The notes beneath the pieces are model-generated. The model did not search any database. It saw only the letters and a list, made by a program, of their open reading frames with translations, and was not told the origin of the DNA. Positions 31,845 through 40,592 of a stretch of DNA of 64,000 nt are shown piece by piece; position 1 is the stretch's first letter, and each line of letters starts with the position of its first letter. A program made the translations under genes and the position numbers. The stretch is taken from positions 78,086 to 142,085 of the forward strand of contig CAYRFE010000002.1 in NCBI GenBank assembly GCA_964423645.1, written 5' to 3'. The DNA is from CAYRFE01 sp964423645 [NCBI: uncultured bacterium]. GTDB taxonomy: Bacteria; Macinerneyibacteriota; Macinerneyibacteria; Macinerneyibacteriales.

Positions 31845-32992
31845 GCTTCAACCTCTTTCTTTACGGTATTTCGTATATCATTATCTATTCTGAGTACATC
31901 TTCAAAAACTGTTTCACTGTTCGCAAGATGACGGTATCGTTCATAATATTTCTCAGTGATGAGTGCAATATCGGTGAATTTGATTTTTTTACGTAAAAAA
32001 GCATAGACACACTCTTCATTCACACAATTAAACACCAACGGCATATACCCGCCGGCACGTAACGCTTCTCGCGCAATACGTAACAATGGGAACCGGTCGG
32101 TGTCAGGTGCATAGAATGTAAGTGCCGGTAAAGATAAAAAATCTATATCCCGGATTATCGCATCATTGCGTGTGGGGTAATCTATTGCATATTGAATTGG
32201 AAGACGCATATCCGGCATGCCCATTTGTGCTTTTATGGAATTATCGGTAAATTTTACCATTGAATGAATGATGCTTTGCGGATGTACAATGACATCGATC
32301 GATTTTTCATCGACATGAAATAATTTTGAGGCTTCAATGAGCTCTAAGCCTTTATTCGCAAGTGTGGCGGAATCAATCGTGATTTTACTTCCCATCACCC
32401 AATTTGGATGCTTCAGTGCCATTTCAGGAGTAACCGCATCCAGTTCATGCGAGGACAATGTACGAAACGGCCCACCTGATGCAGTAAGAATCAGTTTTTT
32501 TACCGAATCGTGTTTTTCTCCTTCAAGACACTGAAATATCGCACTATGCTCGCTGTCGACCGGTATAACTTCCGTATCATGGCGTGCACATTCAACATTG
32601 AAAAGATCGCCGGCCATCACCATCGTCTCTTTATTGGCAAGGGCGATACGTCGTGCATGACGAGCTGCCGTGAAAGTTGAACGAAGTCCGTTACTACCCG
32701 ATATTGCCGATACAAAAATATCACATGGAATTGAGGCTGATTCTTCGATACCGCTTCCATAGAAAACATTTTTCAAAAAGGGAAATCGTGCTCGTATAAT
32801 ATCGGCATGTTCTTTTGAAATGCACCCTGCGTAATCAGGTTTAAATTCTTCTATTTGACGGATCCCCAGTTCAATGTTGCTTCCGAACACACAATGGATC
32901 ACACGAAACGATTCGTGTGACCGAAGTACATCCAAAGTCGATGTCCCTATTGATCCGGTAGATCCGAATAATGATACGGTTTTGTATGACAT
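31829..32992 (-). CDS. dxr: 1-deoxy-D-xylulose 5-phosphate reductoisomerase
   Basis: The second enzyme of the MEP pathway (387 aa). NADPH site SLFGSTGSIGTSTLDVL, then ALANKETMVMAGDLF, VDSEHSAIFQCLEG, LTASGGPFR and KHPNWVMGSKITIDSATLANKGLE are the classic Dxr motifs. It overlaps rseP by 16 bp and follows rpoZ with a 38-bp gap. Confidence 0.97.
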   Translation of the reverse strand: MSYKTVSLFGSTGSIGTSTLDVLRSHESFRVIHCVFGSNIELGIRQIEEFKPDYAGCISKEHADIIRARFPFLKNVFYGSGIEESASIPCDIFVSAISGSNGLRSTFTAARHARRIALANKETMVMAGDLFNVECARHDTEVIPVDSEHSAIFQCLEGEKHDSVKKLILTASGGPFRTLSSHELDAVTPEMALKHPNWVMGSKITIDSATLANKGLELIEASKLFHVDEKSIDVIVHPQSIIHSMVKFTDNSIKAQMGMPDMRLPIQYAIDYPTRNDAIIRDIDFLSLPALTFYAPDTDRFPLLRIAREALRAGGYMPLVFNCVNEECVYAFLRKKIKFTDIALITEKYYERYRHLANSETVFEDVLRIDNDIRNTVKKEVEACQYL

Positions 32993-33030
32993 ATTACCTT
33001 GACACGTGCCGCACTGCTCAAAACAACAGT

Positions 33031-33246
33031 TTACAGATCAACTTTTATGTCTTCCCTCTCAACAGGGATTATTTTCTTGTGAATAACTTCAAGTATGGCG
33101 ATCAATGTTTCCTTATGACCGCGCACTTCGATCGTCGGCTCCCAGCCCTCGTCGCTCAATTGTTTCGCACGTTTGAACGCAAGTACCGTGCTCTTGGTTA
33201 CCGAACCGGTAGCCTTAAAAAAATCTTCTATTGTTATCTTAACCAC
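33031..33246 (-). CDS. rpoZ: RNA polymerase omega subunit-like protein
   Basis: A 71-residue protein. KITIEDFFKATGSVTKSTVLAFKRAKQLSDEG followed by HKETLIAILEVIHKKI fits the omega pattern (AxxRAxQL and a later IALEEI helix), and position after gmk is the usual place of rpoZ. The start is GTG, with GGGAGG 10 bases upstream, and overlaps the gmk stop by 13 bp. The sequence is divergent from proteobacterial omega, so I hold the name with moderate confidence. Confidence 0.8.
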   Translation of the reverse strand: MVKITIEDFFKATGSVTKSTVLAFKRAKQLSDEGWEPTIEVRGHKETLIAILEVIHKKIIPVEREDIKVDL

Positions 33247-33833
33247 GATTCAAACACCTCCCGTTTATATACCGACCGGTGAAACGCTCCGTCAACTATC
33301 AGGGCAAGATCGTTCACTGCCTGAGTAACGATATCGTTCACAATTACATACTCATATTTCCCGAAGCCAATAGTAATCTCTTTTTGCGCATTTTTCAACC
33401 TTTTTTCTATTGTCTCCAAAGAATCAGTCGAACGGCTTTTTAAACGCGCCTCCAATATCTCACGAGAAGGAGGCATAATGAAAACGAGAAGCGTGTTTTC
33501 GGGATAACGATTTTTTATCTGCATTCCTCCCTGAACGTCAATATCAAATACTAAATGTTTATTTTCACGTTCTGCAATATCAAGCATTGCGATCGGACTG
33601 CCGTATAAATTACCATGAACCTCAGCCCACTCCAACATTTGTTCGTTGCGGATCATCTCGCGAAACGAATCTTCGGTGTGATAAAAATAATCCACTCCGT
33701 GTTGCTCATCTCCGCGTGGCGGGCGTGTTGTCGCTGAAACGGAAAACATAAAATCTTTCCTTTGTTCAAGGAACATACGCGCAATCGTTGTTTTCCCGGC
33801 GCCTGATGGAGCAGAAAGGACTACAAACAACAA
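33234..33833 (-). CDS. gmk: guanylate kinase (TTG start)
   Basis: Converts GMP to GDP (199 aa from the chosen start). P-loop SAPSGAGKTTIARMFLEQR, then SATTRPPRGDEQHGVDYFY, GNLYGSP and VFDIDVQGGMQIKNRYP are diagnostic. There is no ATG near the conserved N-terminus. TTG 33833 or 33830 fits the family best and sits on the remA stop codon; an in-frame CTG at 33848 has a better-spaced AAGGAG. An ATG far upstream would add about 43 residues inside remA and is unlikely. Expression probably depends on translation of remA. Confidence 0.9.
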   Translation of the reverse strand: MLFVVLSAPSGAGKTTIARMFLEQRKDFMFSVSATTRPPRGDEQHGVDYFYHTEDSFREMIRNEQMLEWAEVHGNLYGSPIAMLDIAERENKHLVFDIDVQGGMQIKNRYPENTLLVFIMPPSREILEARLKSRSTDSLETIEKRLKNAQKEITIGFGKYEYVIVNDIVTQAVNDLALIVDGAFHRSVYKREVFESWLR

Positions 33834-33834
33834 C

Positions 33835-34089
33835 TCATTCTTCTTCAGGACCTGCTCCTTCAAAACGCTGGGCCAAGGTTTCCGATTGAATAGCGGAAAG
33901 CACCACATGACAGCTGTCGGTGACAACGATCGCGCGAGTTTTCTTTCCCTGAGTAGCATCAATGAGCATTTCCTGTTCTTTTGCAGATTCTTTCAGACGT
34001 TTCATCGGTGCAGAATTCGGTGAAAGAATAGCCACAATACGTTCTTTCGGCACAGCGTTTTTAAAACCGATGTTCAAAAGCTCGCTCAT
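33835..34089 (-). CDS. remA: RemA/DUF370-family regulatory protein
   Basis: An 84-residue member of the RemA (DUF370) family: [19 protein letters not shown] and the later [16 protein letters not shown] match the family. In Bacillus RemA is a DNA-binding regulator of matrix genes; elsewhere it usually lies, as here, between yicC and gmk, without a proven role. It has a GGAGGGT site before the ATG, a 14-bp gap from yicC, and its stop overlaps the gmk start region. Confidence 0.87.
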   Translation of the reverse strand: MSELLNIGFKNAVPKERIVAILSPNSAPMKRLKESAKEQEMLIDATQGKKTRAIVVTDSCHVVLSAIQSETLAQRFEGAGPEEE

Positions 34090-34103
34090 AGAACCCTCCT
34101 TTT

Positions 34104-34973
34104 TTACCAGACATTCTGGACTTGTTCTCGGATCTTTTCCAGCTCTTCTTTTATCTTTACCACAGTCTGCGCGATCGCCGCATTACGGCACTTCGAACCG
34201 GCAGTATTGATCTCACGATTTAATTCTTGCAATAAAAACGTCATACGTTTATTTTTTTCAACAGTATCATCATCGATCATAGCGCAAAAAGCGGCGATAT
34301 GACTTCTTAAACGCACTAATTCTTCGGTATAATCTGTTTGTTCGGCATAATAGGATACTTCTTTATACAAACGCTCATCATCGACGATATCACGCAATTC
34401 TAATTTATCAATACGCTTAAGAAGCAATTCTTTATATTCTTCGATCGATGCGCCGGCATTTTCCTGCATAGTATCAACCATTGTTTCTACTGATTTGATA
34501 CGTTCTGTCATATCATTACGCAATGCGTCACCCTCATGAAGTGAAACATCGGTAAATAGATCAAGAAGTGCATGCAATGCATTTGAAAAGACTTTCCATT
34601 CATCATCCGACATCGATGCATCGGTTGTATCTAAGACACCCGGTAAACGCAAAATATCTCCCAGTGACACCGTCACCCCGAAATTACGCACGCGCAATTC
34701 GTCGGAATATCGTTCGATAAGATCATAGTTTACCGAAGTACGCCCTGCAACATATTCGGGATTAAACGTACATGACGCAGAAAATACTACTTTTCCTCGT
34801 CCGATCTTTTCACGAATGATGCGTTCGATCTCCCACCGTTTTGAAGAAAAATAATCGGAAAGCCTGCAGTTCAATTCGGAATAACGTGAATTGACTGAGG
34901 ATATCGTCAGGTCAAATGTATACGAATCGGTGGCTTCCACCTTATGAGCGTATGCGGTCATGCTTTTCATCAT
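34104..34973 (-). CDS. YicC family endoribonuclease-like protein
   Basis: A 289-residue YicC/YloC protein. The N-terminus [18 protein letters not shown] and segments [31 protein letters not shown] and [21 protein letters not shown] are family hallmarks. E. coli YicC has endoribonuclease activity linked to small-RNA decay. It is the first gene of the yicC-remA-gmk-rpoZ-dxr-rseP series, with ATG 34973 directly preceded by an AT-rich gap that should contain the promoter. Confidence 0.93.
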   Translation of the reverse strand: MMKSMTAYAHKVEATDSYTFDLTISSVNSRYSELNCRLSDYFSSKRWEIERIIREKIGRGKVVFSASCTFNPEYVAGRTSVNYDLIERYSDELRVRNFGVTVSLGDILRLPGVLDTTDASMSDDEWKVFSNALHALLDLFTDVSLHEGDALRNDMTERIKSVETMVDTMQENAGASIEEYKELLLKRIDKLELRDIVDDERLYKEVSYYAEQTDYTEELVRLRSHIAAFCAMIDDDTVEKNKRMTFLLQELNREINTAGSKCRNAAIAQTVVKIKEELEKIREQVQNVW

Positions 34974-35237
34974 AGAAGCCGATTATAACTGCTTATTCTC
35001 AATTCGTCAAATGTTTTCTTGTTTTTTTGAGAGTTTACGGGGGGATTAGAAAAACTGCTACATTACAAATAATAGTTAGAGAATTCAGGTAACTAAAATA
35101 ACATTTTGAAGCACAAAAATTTTTACATTAATCATTTTAAAATAAACAGTCGGTTTTACACATGTTTTATGCATTATACTTTAATTTTTATTTAATGAAC
35201 TGTGAGATGCGAATCAATTGTCTGGACAACAACAAAA

Positions 35238-35801
35238 CTATAATACATCATCTTTTTTAATTAAAGATTTAATTATATTATATTTTCGTTTCGCTACTTC
35301 CATTTCTTCGGATTTCATGCGTAAGCGTGCTTTATCCATAACAGCAGCAGCAGATTTATTCCCATTCTCATAAGATATAATTAACCAAGCATATGCTGTG
35401 GCTTCATCTATTGAAGTACCTGTTCCCATGTAGTAACAACAAGAAAGATAGTATTGCGAGTCACGGTGATTTAAATAAGCAGCCTTATAATGTAAATCGA
35501 ATGCCATATTGATGTTTTTTTCTACTCCATATCCATCATAATATAAAATTCCCAAAGCATTAAGTGCTGACGGATTTTCTTTCTCAGCAGCCATTTTTAA
35601 ATATTTAATTGCAAATTCTAAATTTTCTTTCCCCTCATTTCTTTTTTCATAGAATTCATAGAACAATTTCATCTGTGCTTTTACATCTCCGTTATCTGCT
35701 TTTTTACGCAATGATTCGATAGAATTACTTGAAGTTCTACATGACATTGGTATGACAAATAAAAACAGAATAACCCAAACAAAATTCATGAATCTTGTCA
35801 T
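35238..35801 (-). CDS. Sel1-repeat lipoprotein
   Basis: A 187-residue predicted lipoprotein: hydrophobic leader VWVILFLFVIPMSC with Cys at about residue 21, then three to four Sel1/TPR-like repeats (ALNALGILYYDGYGVEKNINMAF, SQYYLSCCYYMGTGTSIDEATAY). Sel1 repeats mediate protein contacts. It has no visible enzyme motif. It lies 14 bp downstream of a membrane-anchored protein gene and may be cotranscribed with it. Confidence 0.8.
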   Translation of the reverse strand: MTRFMNFVWVILFLFVIPMSCRTSSNSIESLRKKADNGDVKAQMKLFYEFYEKRNEGKENLEFAIKYLKMAAEKENPSALNALGILYYDGYGVEKNINMAFDLHYKAAYLNHRDSQYYLSCCYYMGTGTSIDEATAYAWLIISYENGNKSAAAVMDKARLRMKSEEMEVAKRKYNIIKSLIKKDDVL

Positions 35802-35815
35802 GCTACCTTCTTTTA

Positions 35816-36253
35816 TTACTTTTTATACTCAATCCCCAAGTCGGCGAGAAGATTTCCCTCATAATGGTAGGTCTTGTCATGCAGTTCGATATAGGTCATC
35901 GGTGCTGCTCCGGGCAGTATCCCGAAAGGGATTTTTTTGTCACCCCACAGGATATACGTCGTGCCTGCAAGCGCCATTTTCTTTTTTGGATATGCAGTGC
36001 GTTTTGAGAGCATCTCAAGGCGAATCGGATCAGCTACGGTGTATTCGGTGCCCTCCACAATCACACGGATGCTTGTTTCTTTTTCAATGCCGGTAAAAAC
36101 ACGCGTTTCCTTGGGAAGTTTATCGCCCATGAGCATCGCGATGGCCTGTAACACAAGTAATGCGGCAATCATCACTCCCATCACGTACCACGGGTTTTTA
36201 CGCAACGGTCTTTTTTGTTTTTGTTCAACGGGTTGTGTCGATTCTTCAGTCAT
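35816..36253 (-). CDS. membrane-anchored protein of unknown function
   Basis: A 145-residue protein with a basic cytoplasmic N-terminus, one membrane helix (MGVMIAALLVLQAIAML, about residues 28-44) and an outside beta-rich domain of about 95 residues. ATG 36253 has AAAGGAA 8 bases before it; the frame is open further upstream but without support. The repeated short motifs YTVADP and TTYILWGDKKIPFGILPG do not match a family I know. It is followed by the Sel1 lipoprotein gene. Confidence 0.65.
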   Translation of the reverse strand: MTEESTQPVEQKQKRPLRKNPWYVMGVMIAALLVLQAIAMLMGDKLPKETRVFTGIEKETSIRVIVEGTEYTVADPIRLEMLSKRTAYPKKKMALAGTTYILWGDKKIPFGILPGAAPMTYIELHDKTYHYEGNLLADLGIEYKK

Positions 36254-36369
36254 GTACATTTCCTTTCGCTGTAAGAACGCAGTCATAATAGCAAAACCGT
36301 TGATGTATCGCAAGAGAAATGATGGGGGCTCACTATCTTCAGAGAGCTTTGCAAAACTACCATTTTATA

Positions 36370-36444
36370 AATTTGTGCCTACCCCAACCCCCTATTTAAG
36401 ATAACCGGAAATATGATATATTTTGAATTTCGTAAAGGTCTCCT
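36370..36444 (+). repeat. dispersed repeat, copy R4 (truncated)
   Basis: A shortened copy: TTTGTGCCTACCCC runs directly into CCCCTATTTAAGA, so both GC hairpins seen in R2 and R3 are missing. The tail (ATATTTTGAATTTCGTAAAGGTCTC) matches that of R2. Confidence 0.75.
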
Positions 36445-36545
36445 TCATGATTACTTTCATCGAAATGACAACACCGAAACGCCTACTACCCCGTCATCCT
36501 TCGGTTGCCACCCCTTCAGTGTGAAGGGGAATGAATTCGGTGAAA
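36439..36545 (+). repeat. 107-bp direct repeat, copy 1
   Basis: Matches 36725-36830 at most positions, including CGAAATGACAACAC-GAAACGCC, CTACCCCGTCATCC and the hairpin CCCCTTCA-GTG-TGAAGGGG followed by AATGAATTCGGTGAAA. It is non-coding. Confidence 0.9.
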
Positions 36546-36586
36546 TCAAAAATAGGCTTTAAAGATCGGCGATTTTTCTCTAAATG

Positions 36587-36684
36587 GTGTCATTATCGGG
36601 CTTGACCCGATAATCCAGTAGTAATCTAAAAACCTGGATTCCTGCCGGAGTTTATCCTCATGAAAATGGGGACAGGAATGACAC
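36587..36684. repeat. palindromic repeat element with terminal inverted repeats
   Basis: A 98-bp element bounded by GTGTCATT and AATGACAC. It contains internal complementary pairs (CGGGCTTGACCCG, CCAG/CTGG, TCCTGCC/GGACAGGA) and resembles the palindromic repeats beginning with a GTCAT(T/C) end and a ...GGATTCCTG core known from many bacterial genomes. It lies between the two 107-bp direct repeats. Confidence 0.7.
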
Positions 36685-36724
36685 AAAACAACATTTTATG
36701 AAAGACAAAAAGTAAGGCAAGATT

Positions 36725-36830
36725 TCTCCTTACGATTACGTTCATCGAAATGACAACACTGAAACGCCTACTACCCCGTCATCCATCGAATGCCACCCCT
36801 TCAGTGTGAAGGGGAATGAATTCGGTGAAA
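36725..36830 (+). repeat. 107-bp direct repeat, copy 2
   Basis: The second copy of the repeat at 36439-36545, same orientation, with the same CCCCTTCA-GTG-TGAAGGGG hairpin. It lies just before the terminator of the sensor kinase gene. Confidence 0.9.
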
Positions 36831-36850
36831 GGGAAATACGTGAAAATAAA

Positions 36851-36876
36851 AAAGGCAAGGAGTTCTCCTTGCCTTA
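36851..36876 (-). terminator. terminator of the PAS sensor gene
   Basis: GGCAAGGAG-TT-CTCCTTGCC hairpin (36854-36873) followed on the minus strand by a run of T. It lies 24 bp after the stop at 36900. Confidence 0.88.
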
Positions 36877-36899
36877 AATTGAATTTATATCTAATAGAA

Positions 36900-39215
36900 T
36901 CAAATGGTAAACGCGATCGAAACGGTCGTATCTTTTGCGTTCACCGTTACCTCACCGTTATGTTTTTGAATGATCATATTCACCACATACAGATAAAGAT
37001 CGATATAATCTTTGGTCTCTTCCCGTGACGCGCACTTCAACTCACGTGATATGCAATTTTTCAAATCAACGGAGAATCCAAGGCGATTGTTCACTTTACG
37101 AGCAGTGATCGTCATAAACCCTTCTTGATTTAATAGTTCATGTGATACTTTAAATATATTATATAAGACCATACCAATATACGTTTTATCAAAAGGATAC
37201 ATCCCGATATCCTTCTCAAGCTGTACTGAAAGCGCGATCCTCTTCTTGCCGTAATCAAGTTTAAATGTCTCAAATGCTCGTTTCAACAACATTGTAAAAT
37301 CACTTGGTTCATTATTCTCAAGCGTAACTTTTGAATCAGCAAGTATATAATTTTTCACTGCAAAATTCACATGAAGCATTTCTTTTCGAACTGCATCCAA
37401 AAACTTCTTTTCTTCTTCATCGAATGATTTTTCGATCAACCCGTTGATTATTTTTGCACCACGAACCACTGATTGTGATAAGACGCTTATAAGACTTGTA
37501 AGAGCCGCATCAGAATGTGTGCGAACCGACGTGTGCTCACGTAACGAATCACGTTCACCCGAAAGAGCCGCGATCTCAGCGGTTTTTTTCTCGATGATGG
37601 AGTGTAATTCTGCGATTTGTTGCGTATCAGATGATTGACCCACTTCACGGAATACTATAACGGTCTCAAATTCACCGGTATTTGAAACCGGGATCACTGC
37701 TGTTGTGTAACTGATATTCTTTACTACACCATTGATCGTCACCTCAGCTCCTGATTGTTGCGGAGTTTGACTGTTAAGAGTGTGTGCAACCGGCGAAAAA
37801 TCCATCCCCAGCGTATGAAAGAACTTTCCTACCATTGTGCCGGTAATATCATCGTTCAGTGCAAACAGTTGTTGCATCTCAGGGTTTGATCGTTTCACCG
37901 CACCGTTTTTATCAACCCAAAGGACACCGATCGGAATTCGTGCAAAAAATTTCTCGAACAAGACCTTCTCGCGTAACACAGACATTTTATCGGTACCTGA
38001 CTTCATGATATATGCCATCGCGCCGGTAAATTGTTCGAATAAACCGCTATCGATCGGATCAAAAAGATCTTTCGGAACAGCTACGATACCGAAGTCTTGT
38101 AAAGGATACACGATATAATTATCATACGTTCCTGATTCTTTGCCGACAAGTGATAAAATATCTATTTGCTCGGACAATGTTCTGTTGGCGGACGCAATAT
38201 ATTCGTCGAGTTTTTGTTCTGAGGATCGGTCAAAAATTGTTTCTCCCTCAGAATTGATGTATTGAATGTTTTTATCTTCTTTAATGAAGATGTGATACTG
38301 CGAAAGTGTAAAATGGGAGAGTAATGCTTGGGTAAAATAATGTAATTGTTTTTTTAATACTGAATCACGCACACTGTTCACCAGCGCTTGCATGAGTACT
38401 TTATATGATTTGACTGATTCTTCGCCGGCATGAATACGGTCAAATACATAATCCAGAAATTCGTTAATCCGTTCCTTGTCATGATATGCATTATCTTTCT
38501 CGTATAATTCAAAGCGCAAATCATCATTTCCCGATTTGACCTGATCCATAAGTGCCGCAAGTGAACCGAACCCCGATGCTCCGGCACTCCCGAAGAGTAT
38601 CGAGAATAATGCAAATAAGCCGAGTAACAACACCGATCCGGTGGCGGCATATAACATTTTAAAGTCTGGAGTTATTTTTTCAGATGCTTCCAAAAACCAT
38701 CCGGTCTCGCCTATTTCAACCGTATGTTTTATTATATTCTTATCATATTGTGCAGCGGGTGGTTTTTGATACAATTTCACTTTATCTTTAAATTTAGGAT
38801 CAACAAGTTTGTTGATGTCTATTTTTGCTTCAATATAGCCTTTCCGCGGAAGATTTTCATTAACGGTATACATAGGTTCTGCCGTTTGGGTCGCAGGAGC
38901 ACTCACTTTCGGGACAGCATCCTGTGGATCGGAAAAATATTTGAGTGACGCAAATTGGGTCAAATTACCGTCAAAAGCACCCTTTATTTCCTCAAGGGAT
39001 TTATTTTCAATGGATTTCGTCAGACCTGCAAGGAGAGTGGTCTTTTCAAAAATCCCTTTGGCAACTTTTTGCTTTTGCTCAGATGCAATTTTTTCAACTA
39101 AAACTTTTGCTTTAAATTCTGCATTCTGGGTAATAATTGATGGAATGTGTGTATACAATAAATATACTGCACCTGCGGTCAATATACATACAACAATAAT
39201 TTTAACGATTTTCAT
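36900..39215 (-). CDS. PAS-domain membrane sensor with degenerate histidine-kinase C-terminus
   Basis: A 771-residue inner-membrane protein. TM1 lies at about residues 5-24, a periplasmic part follows, TM2 lies at about 197-217, then a long cytoplasmic region with a GAF-like part (about 270-410), a PAS domain (ARIPIGVLWVDKNGAVKRSNPEMQQLF, about 430-540), a coiled segment and a kinase-like end. The dimerisation helix lacks a phospho-accepting His (LTSLISVLSQSVVRGAKIING), and the ATPase part keeps an N-box-like Asn (VLYNIFKVSHELL) but no DxGxG. It is therefore probably a signalling protein without kinase activity. It is monocistronic, with a strong terminator; no response regulator is adjacent. 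Confidence 0.78.
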   Translation of the reverse strand: MKIVKIIVVCILTAGAVYLLYTHIPSIITQNAEFKAKVLVEKIASEQKQKVAKGIFEKTTLLAGLTKSIENKSLEEIKGAFDGNLTQFASLKYFSDPQDAVPKVSAPATQTAEPMYTVNENLPRKGYIEAKIDINKLVDPKFKDKVKLYQKPPAAQYDKNIIKHTVEIGETGWFLEASEKITPDFKMLYAATGSVLLLGLFALFSILFGSAGASGFGSLAALMDQVKSGNDDLRFELYEKDNAYHDKERINEFLDYVFDRIHAGEESVKSYKVLMQALVNSVRDSVLKKQLHYFTQALLSHFTLSQYHIFIKEDKNIQYINSEGETIFDRSSEQKLDEYIASANRTLSEQIDILSLVGKESGTYDNYIVYPLQDFGIVAVPKDLFDPIDSGLFEQFTGAMAYIMKSGTDKMSVLREKVLFEKFFARIPIGVLWVDKNGAVKRSNPEMQQLFALNDDITGTMVGKFFHTLGMDFSPVAHTLNSQTPQQSGAEVTINGVVKNISYTTAVIPVSNTGEFETVIVFREVGQSSDTQQIAELHSIIEKKTAEIAALSGERDSLREHTSVRTHSDAALTSLISVLSQSVVRGAKIINGLIEKSFDEEEKKFLDAVRKEMLHVNFAVKNYILADSKVTLENNEPSDFTMLLKRAFETFKLDYGKKRIALSVQLEKDIGMYPFDKTYIGMVLYNIFKVSHELLNQEGFMTITARKVNNRLGFSVDLKNCISRELKCASREETKDYIDLYLYVVNMIIQKHNGEVTVNAKDTTVSIAFTI

Positions 39216-39594
39216 GAATATTCCTCCCCTTTTATCTCAGCCCCATACCGCACGATTATAAAGTTTTTATCGAGTAAATGCAAGTTAAAAAACGTCATCT
39301 TTTATGATTACGATACTTTTAAATGTTATTCAATGTTTATTTTATGCTTATATTCTTTCATTTCCGGAAAAAATCTCCTGCCTTGGGGTATTCTTTTTTT
39401 ATTTTTTCACATATCACGGTATACAACCAGTAAAATAACTCACGGCAGATCATACTGTGATAACGCGCGAGAATATCGGTTATTCTTTTATCAAAATTTT
39501 TTCATACATGAAGGTATAAAAATAATGAACTACTCCACAACAGGCGTAATGTATTTGATCGATTGAGATCAATGAATGAAAAGAACCCTATCAA
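39216..39594. other. intergenic gap without a recognised gene
   Basis: The gap between the sensor gene and the terminator of the iorBA operon. A 77-codon frame on the plus strand lacks a ribosome site and has no plausible protein character. I see no RNA gene or repeat family member. Confidence 0.5.
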
Positions 39595-39621
39595 AAAAAG
39601 GCAGGTATTGAACCTGCCTTC
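39595..39621 (-). terminator. terminator of the iorA-iorB operon
   Basis: AAGGCAGG-TATTGAA-CCTGCCTT hairpin (39599-39619 or so) with a T-run on the minus strand (A-run 39593-39599 on plus), directly after the stop at 39624. Confidence 0.88.
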
Positions 39622-39623
39622 TA

Positions 39624-39998
39624 TCAGTCATCAAAGGTTGAAACTTTTATTAATCGAGCGATCGGTCCGATAACAGGGAACTCATAGATCATTTTACGGG
39701 TATAGATAATAATACCGACAACCGCAACCGCGAAACAAAGACCAAACGTAATAAGCATAAAGATATCACCGATCGTTGGTATAAACGCAAAGATCACCGA
39801 TAAAATGAACACGACAAACAATAGCACACCTTGCCGCGCATGATGATAAATGAATTTATTTTTATTTGCAAAAACAAGGAACGGGACCAGTGAAAACGGC
39901 AACGCCCACGCCATGATCCCCCAAAATAATGATGCGCCTTGAACATCTTTTTCAGGATAATTGTAATAATTCTCGGGAATGGGTGTAAATATTTTCAC
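39624..39998 (-). CDS. DUF4870-like small membrane protein
   Basis: A 124-residue protein with three to four membrane helices. WGIMAWALPFSLVPFLVFANKNKFIYHHARQGVLLFVVF has the pattern of DUF4870/Tic20-like proteins (a conserved HARQA-type motif between helices). It overlaps the end of iorB by 4 bp, so it is the last gene of the iorA-iorB transcript. The function is unknown. Confidence 0.78.
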   Translation of the reverse strand: MKIFTPIPENYYNYPEKDVQGASLFWGIMAWALPFSLVPFLVFANKNKFIYHHARQGVLLFVVFILSVIFAFIPTIGDIFMLITFGLCFAVAVVGIIIYTRKMIYEFPVIGPIARLIKVSTFDD

Positions 39999-40582
39999 GC
40001 ACGCACCAACTCTTTCCCTTTTTTATATGCCGCAATATTACCGTCGAGACTTTTGGGAGGTACCATGCTTTTGATGGCTTCCATCATACTGTCATCGGAT
40101 AATTTCATCAATGATGCTACCGCACCGATAAGTACGACATTAGCATAACGGAAACTGCCGATCTCTTTTGCAATTGTATCAGCATCAATACAATAAAAAC
40201 GATTTCCGAAAAGGTTTTTTAATAATAATTCGGGGTTTTCAGGATACTGAGGACCACCCACATACACAGAATTCGGCACGATCTTTTCATTACTTGCAAC
40301 AATGAAGCCGTCTTTTTTCAAGTAATGGGCATTACGCATCGATTCCAGGAGTTCGAAAGAAAATATCATATCCGCTTCACCTTCTGCAATCAGCGGTGAA
40401 TACACTTTTTTCCCGAATCGAACATGAGAATTGACGCTTCCGCCACGTTGACTCATTCCATGGACCTCTGCTTTTTTTACATCGTATCCCGATAACAGTA
40501 ATGCTTCGCTGAGGATCTCGCTTGCGGTGAGTACACCCTGGCCACCGACACCCACAAGAAGGATATTTTTTATATCACTCAT
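39995..40582 (-). CDS. iorB: indolepyruvate:ferredoxin oxidoreductase beta subunit
   Basis: The gamma/delta-domain subunit of the pyruvate ferredoxin oxidoreductase superfamily (195 aa). NILLVGVGGQGVLTASEILSEAL and EVHGMSQRGGSVNSHVRFG are typical IorB motifs. ATG 40582 has AGGAGG 6 bases upstream; an ATG at 40588 sits inside that site and is unlikely. With IorA it oxidises aryl-2-oxoacids (from Trp, Phe, Tyr) to aryl-acetyl-CoA, reducing ferredoxin. The 10-bp gap to iorA supports one transcript. Confidence 0.95.
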   Translation of the reverse strand: MSDIKNILLVGVGGQGVLTASEILSEALLLSGYDVKKAEVHGMSQRGGSVNSHVRFGKKVYSPLIAEGEADMIFSFELLESMRNAHYLKKDGFIVASNEKIVPNSVYVGGPQYPENPELLLKNLFGNRFYCIDADTIAKEIGSFRYANVVLIGAVASLMKLSDDSMMEAIKSMVPPKSLDGNIAAYKKGKELVRA

Positions 40583-40592
40583 ATGCATCCTC

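Noticed and set aside
39333-39566. 77-codon plus-strand frame before the iorBA terminator
   Set aside because: No ribosome site and no conserved pattern.
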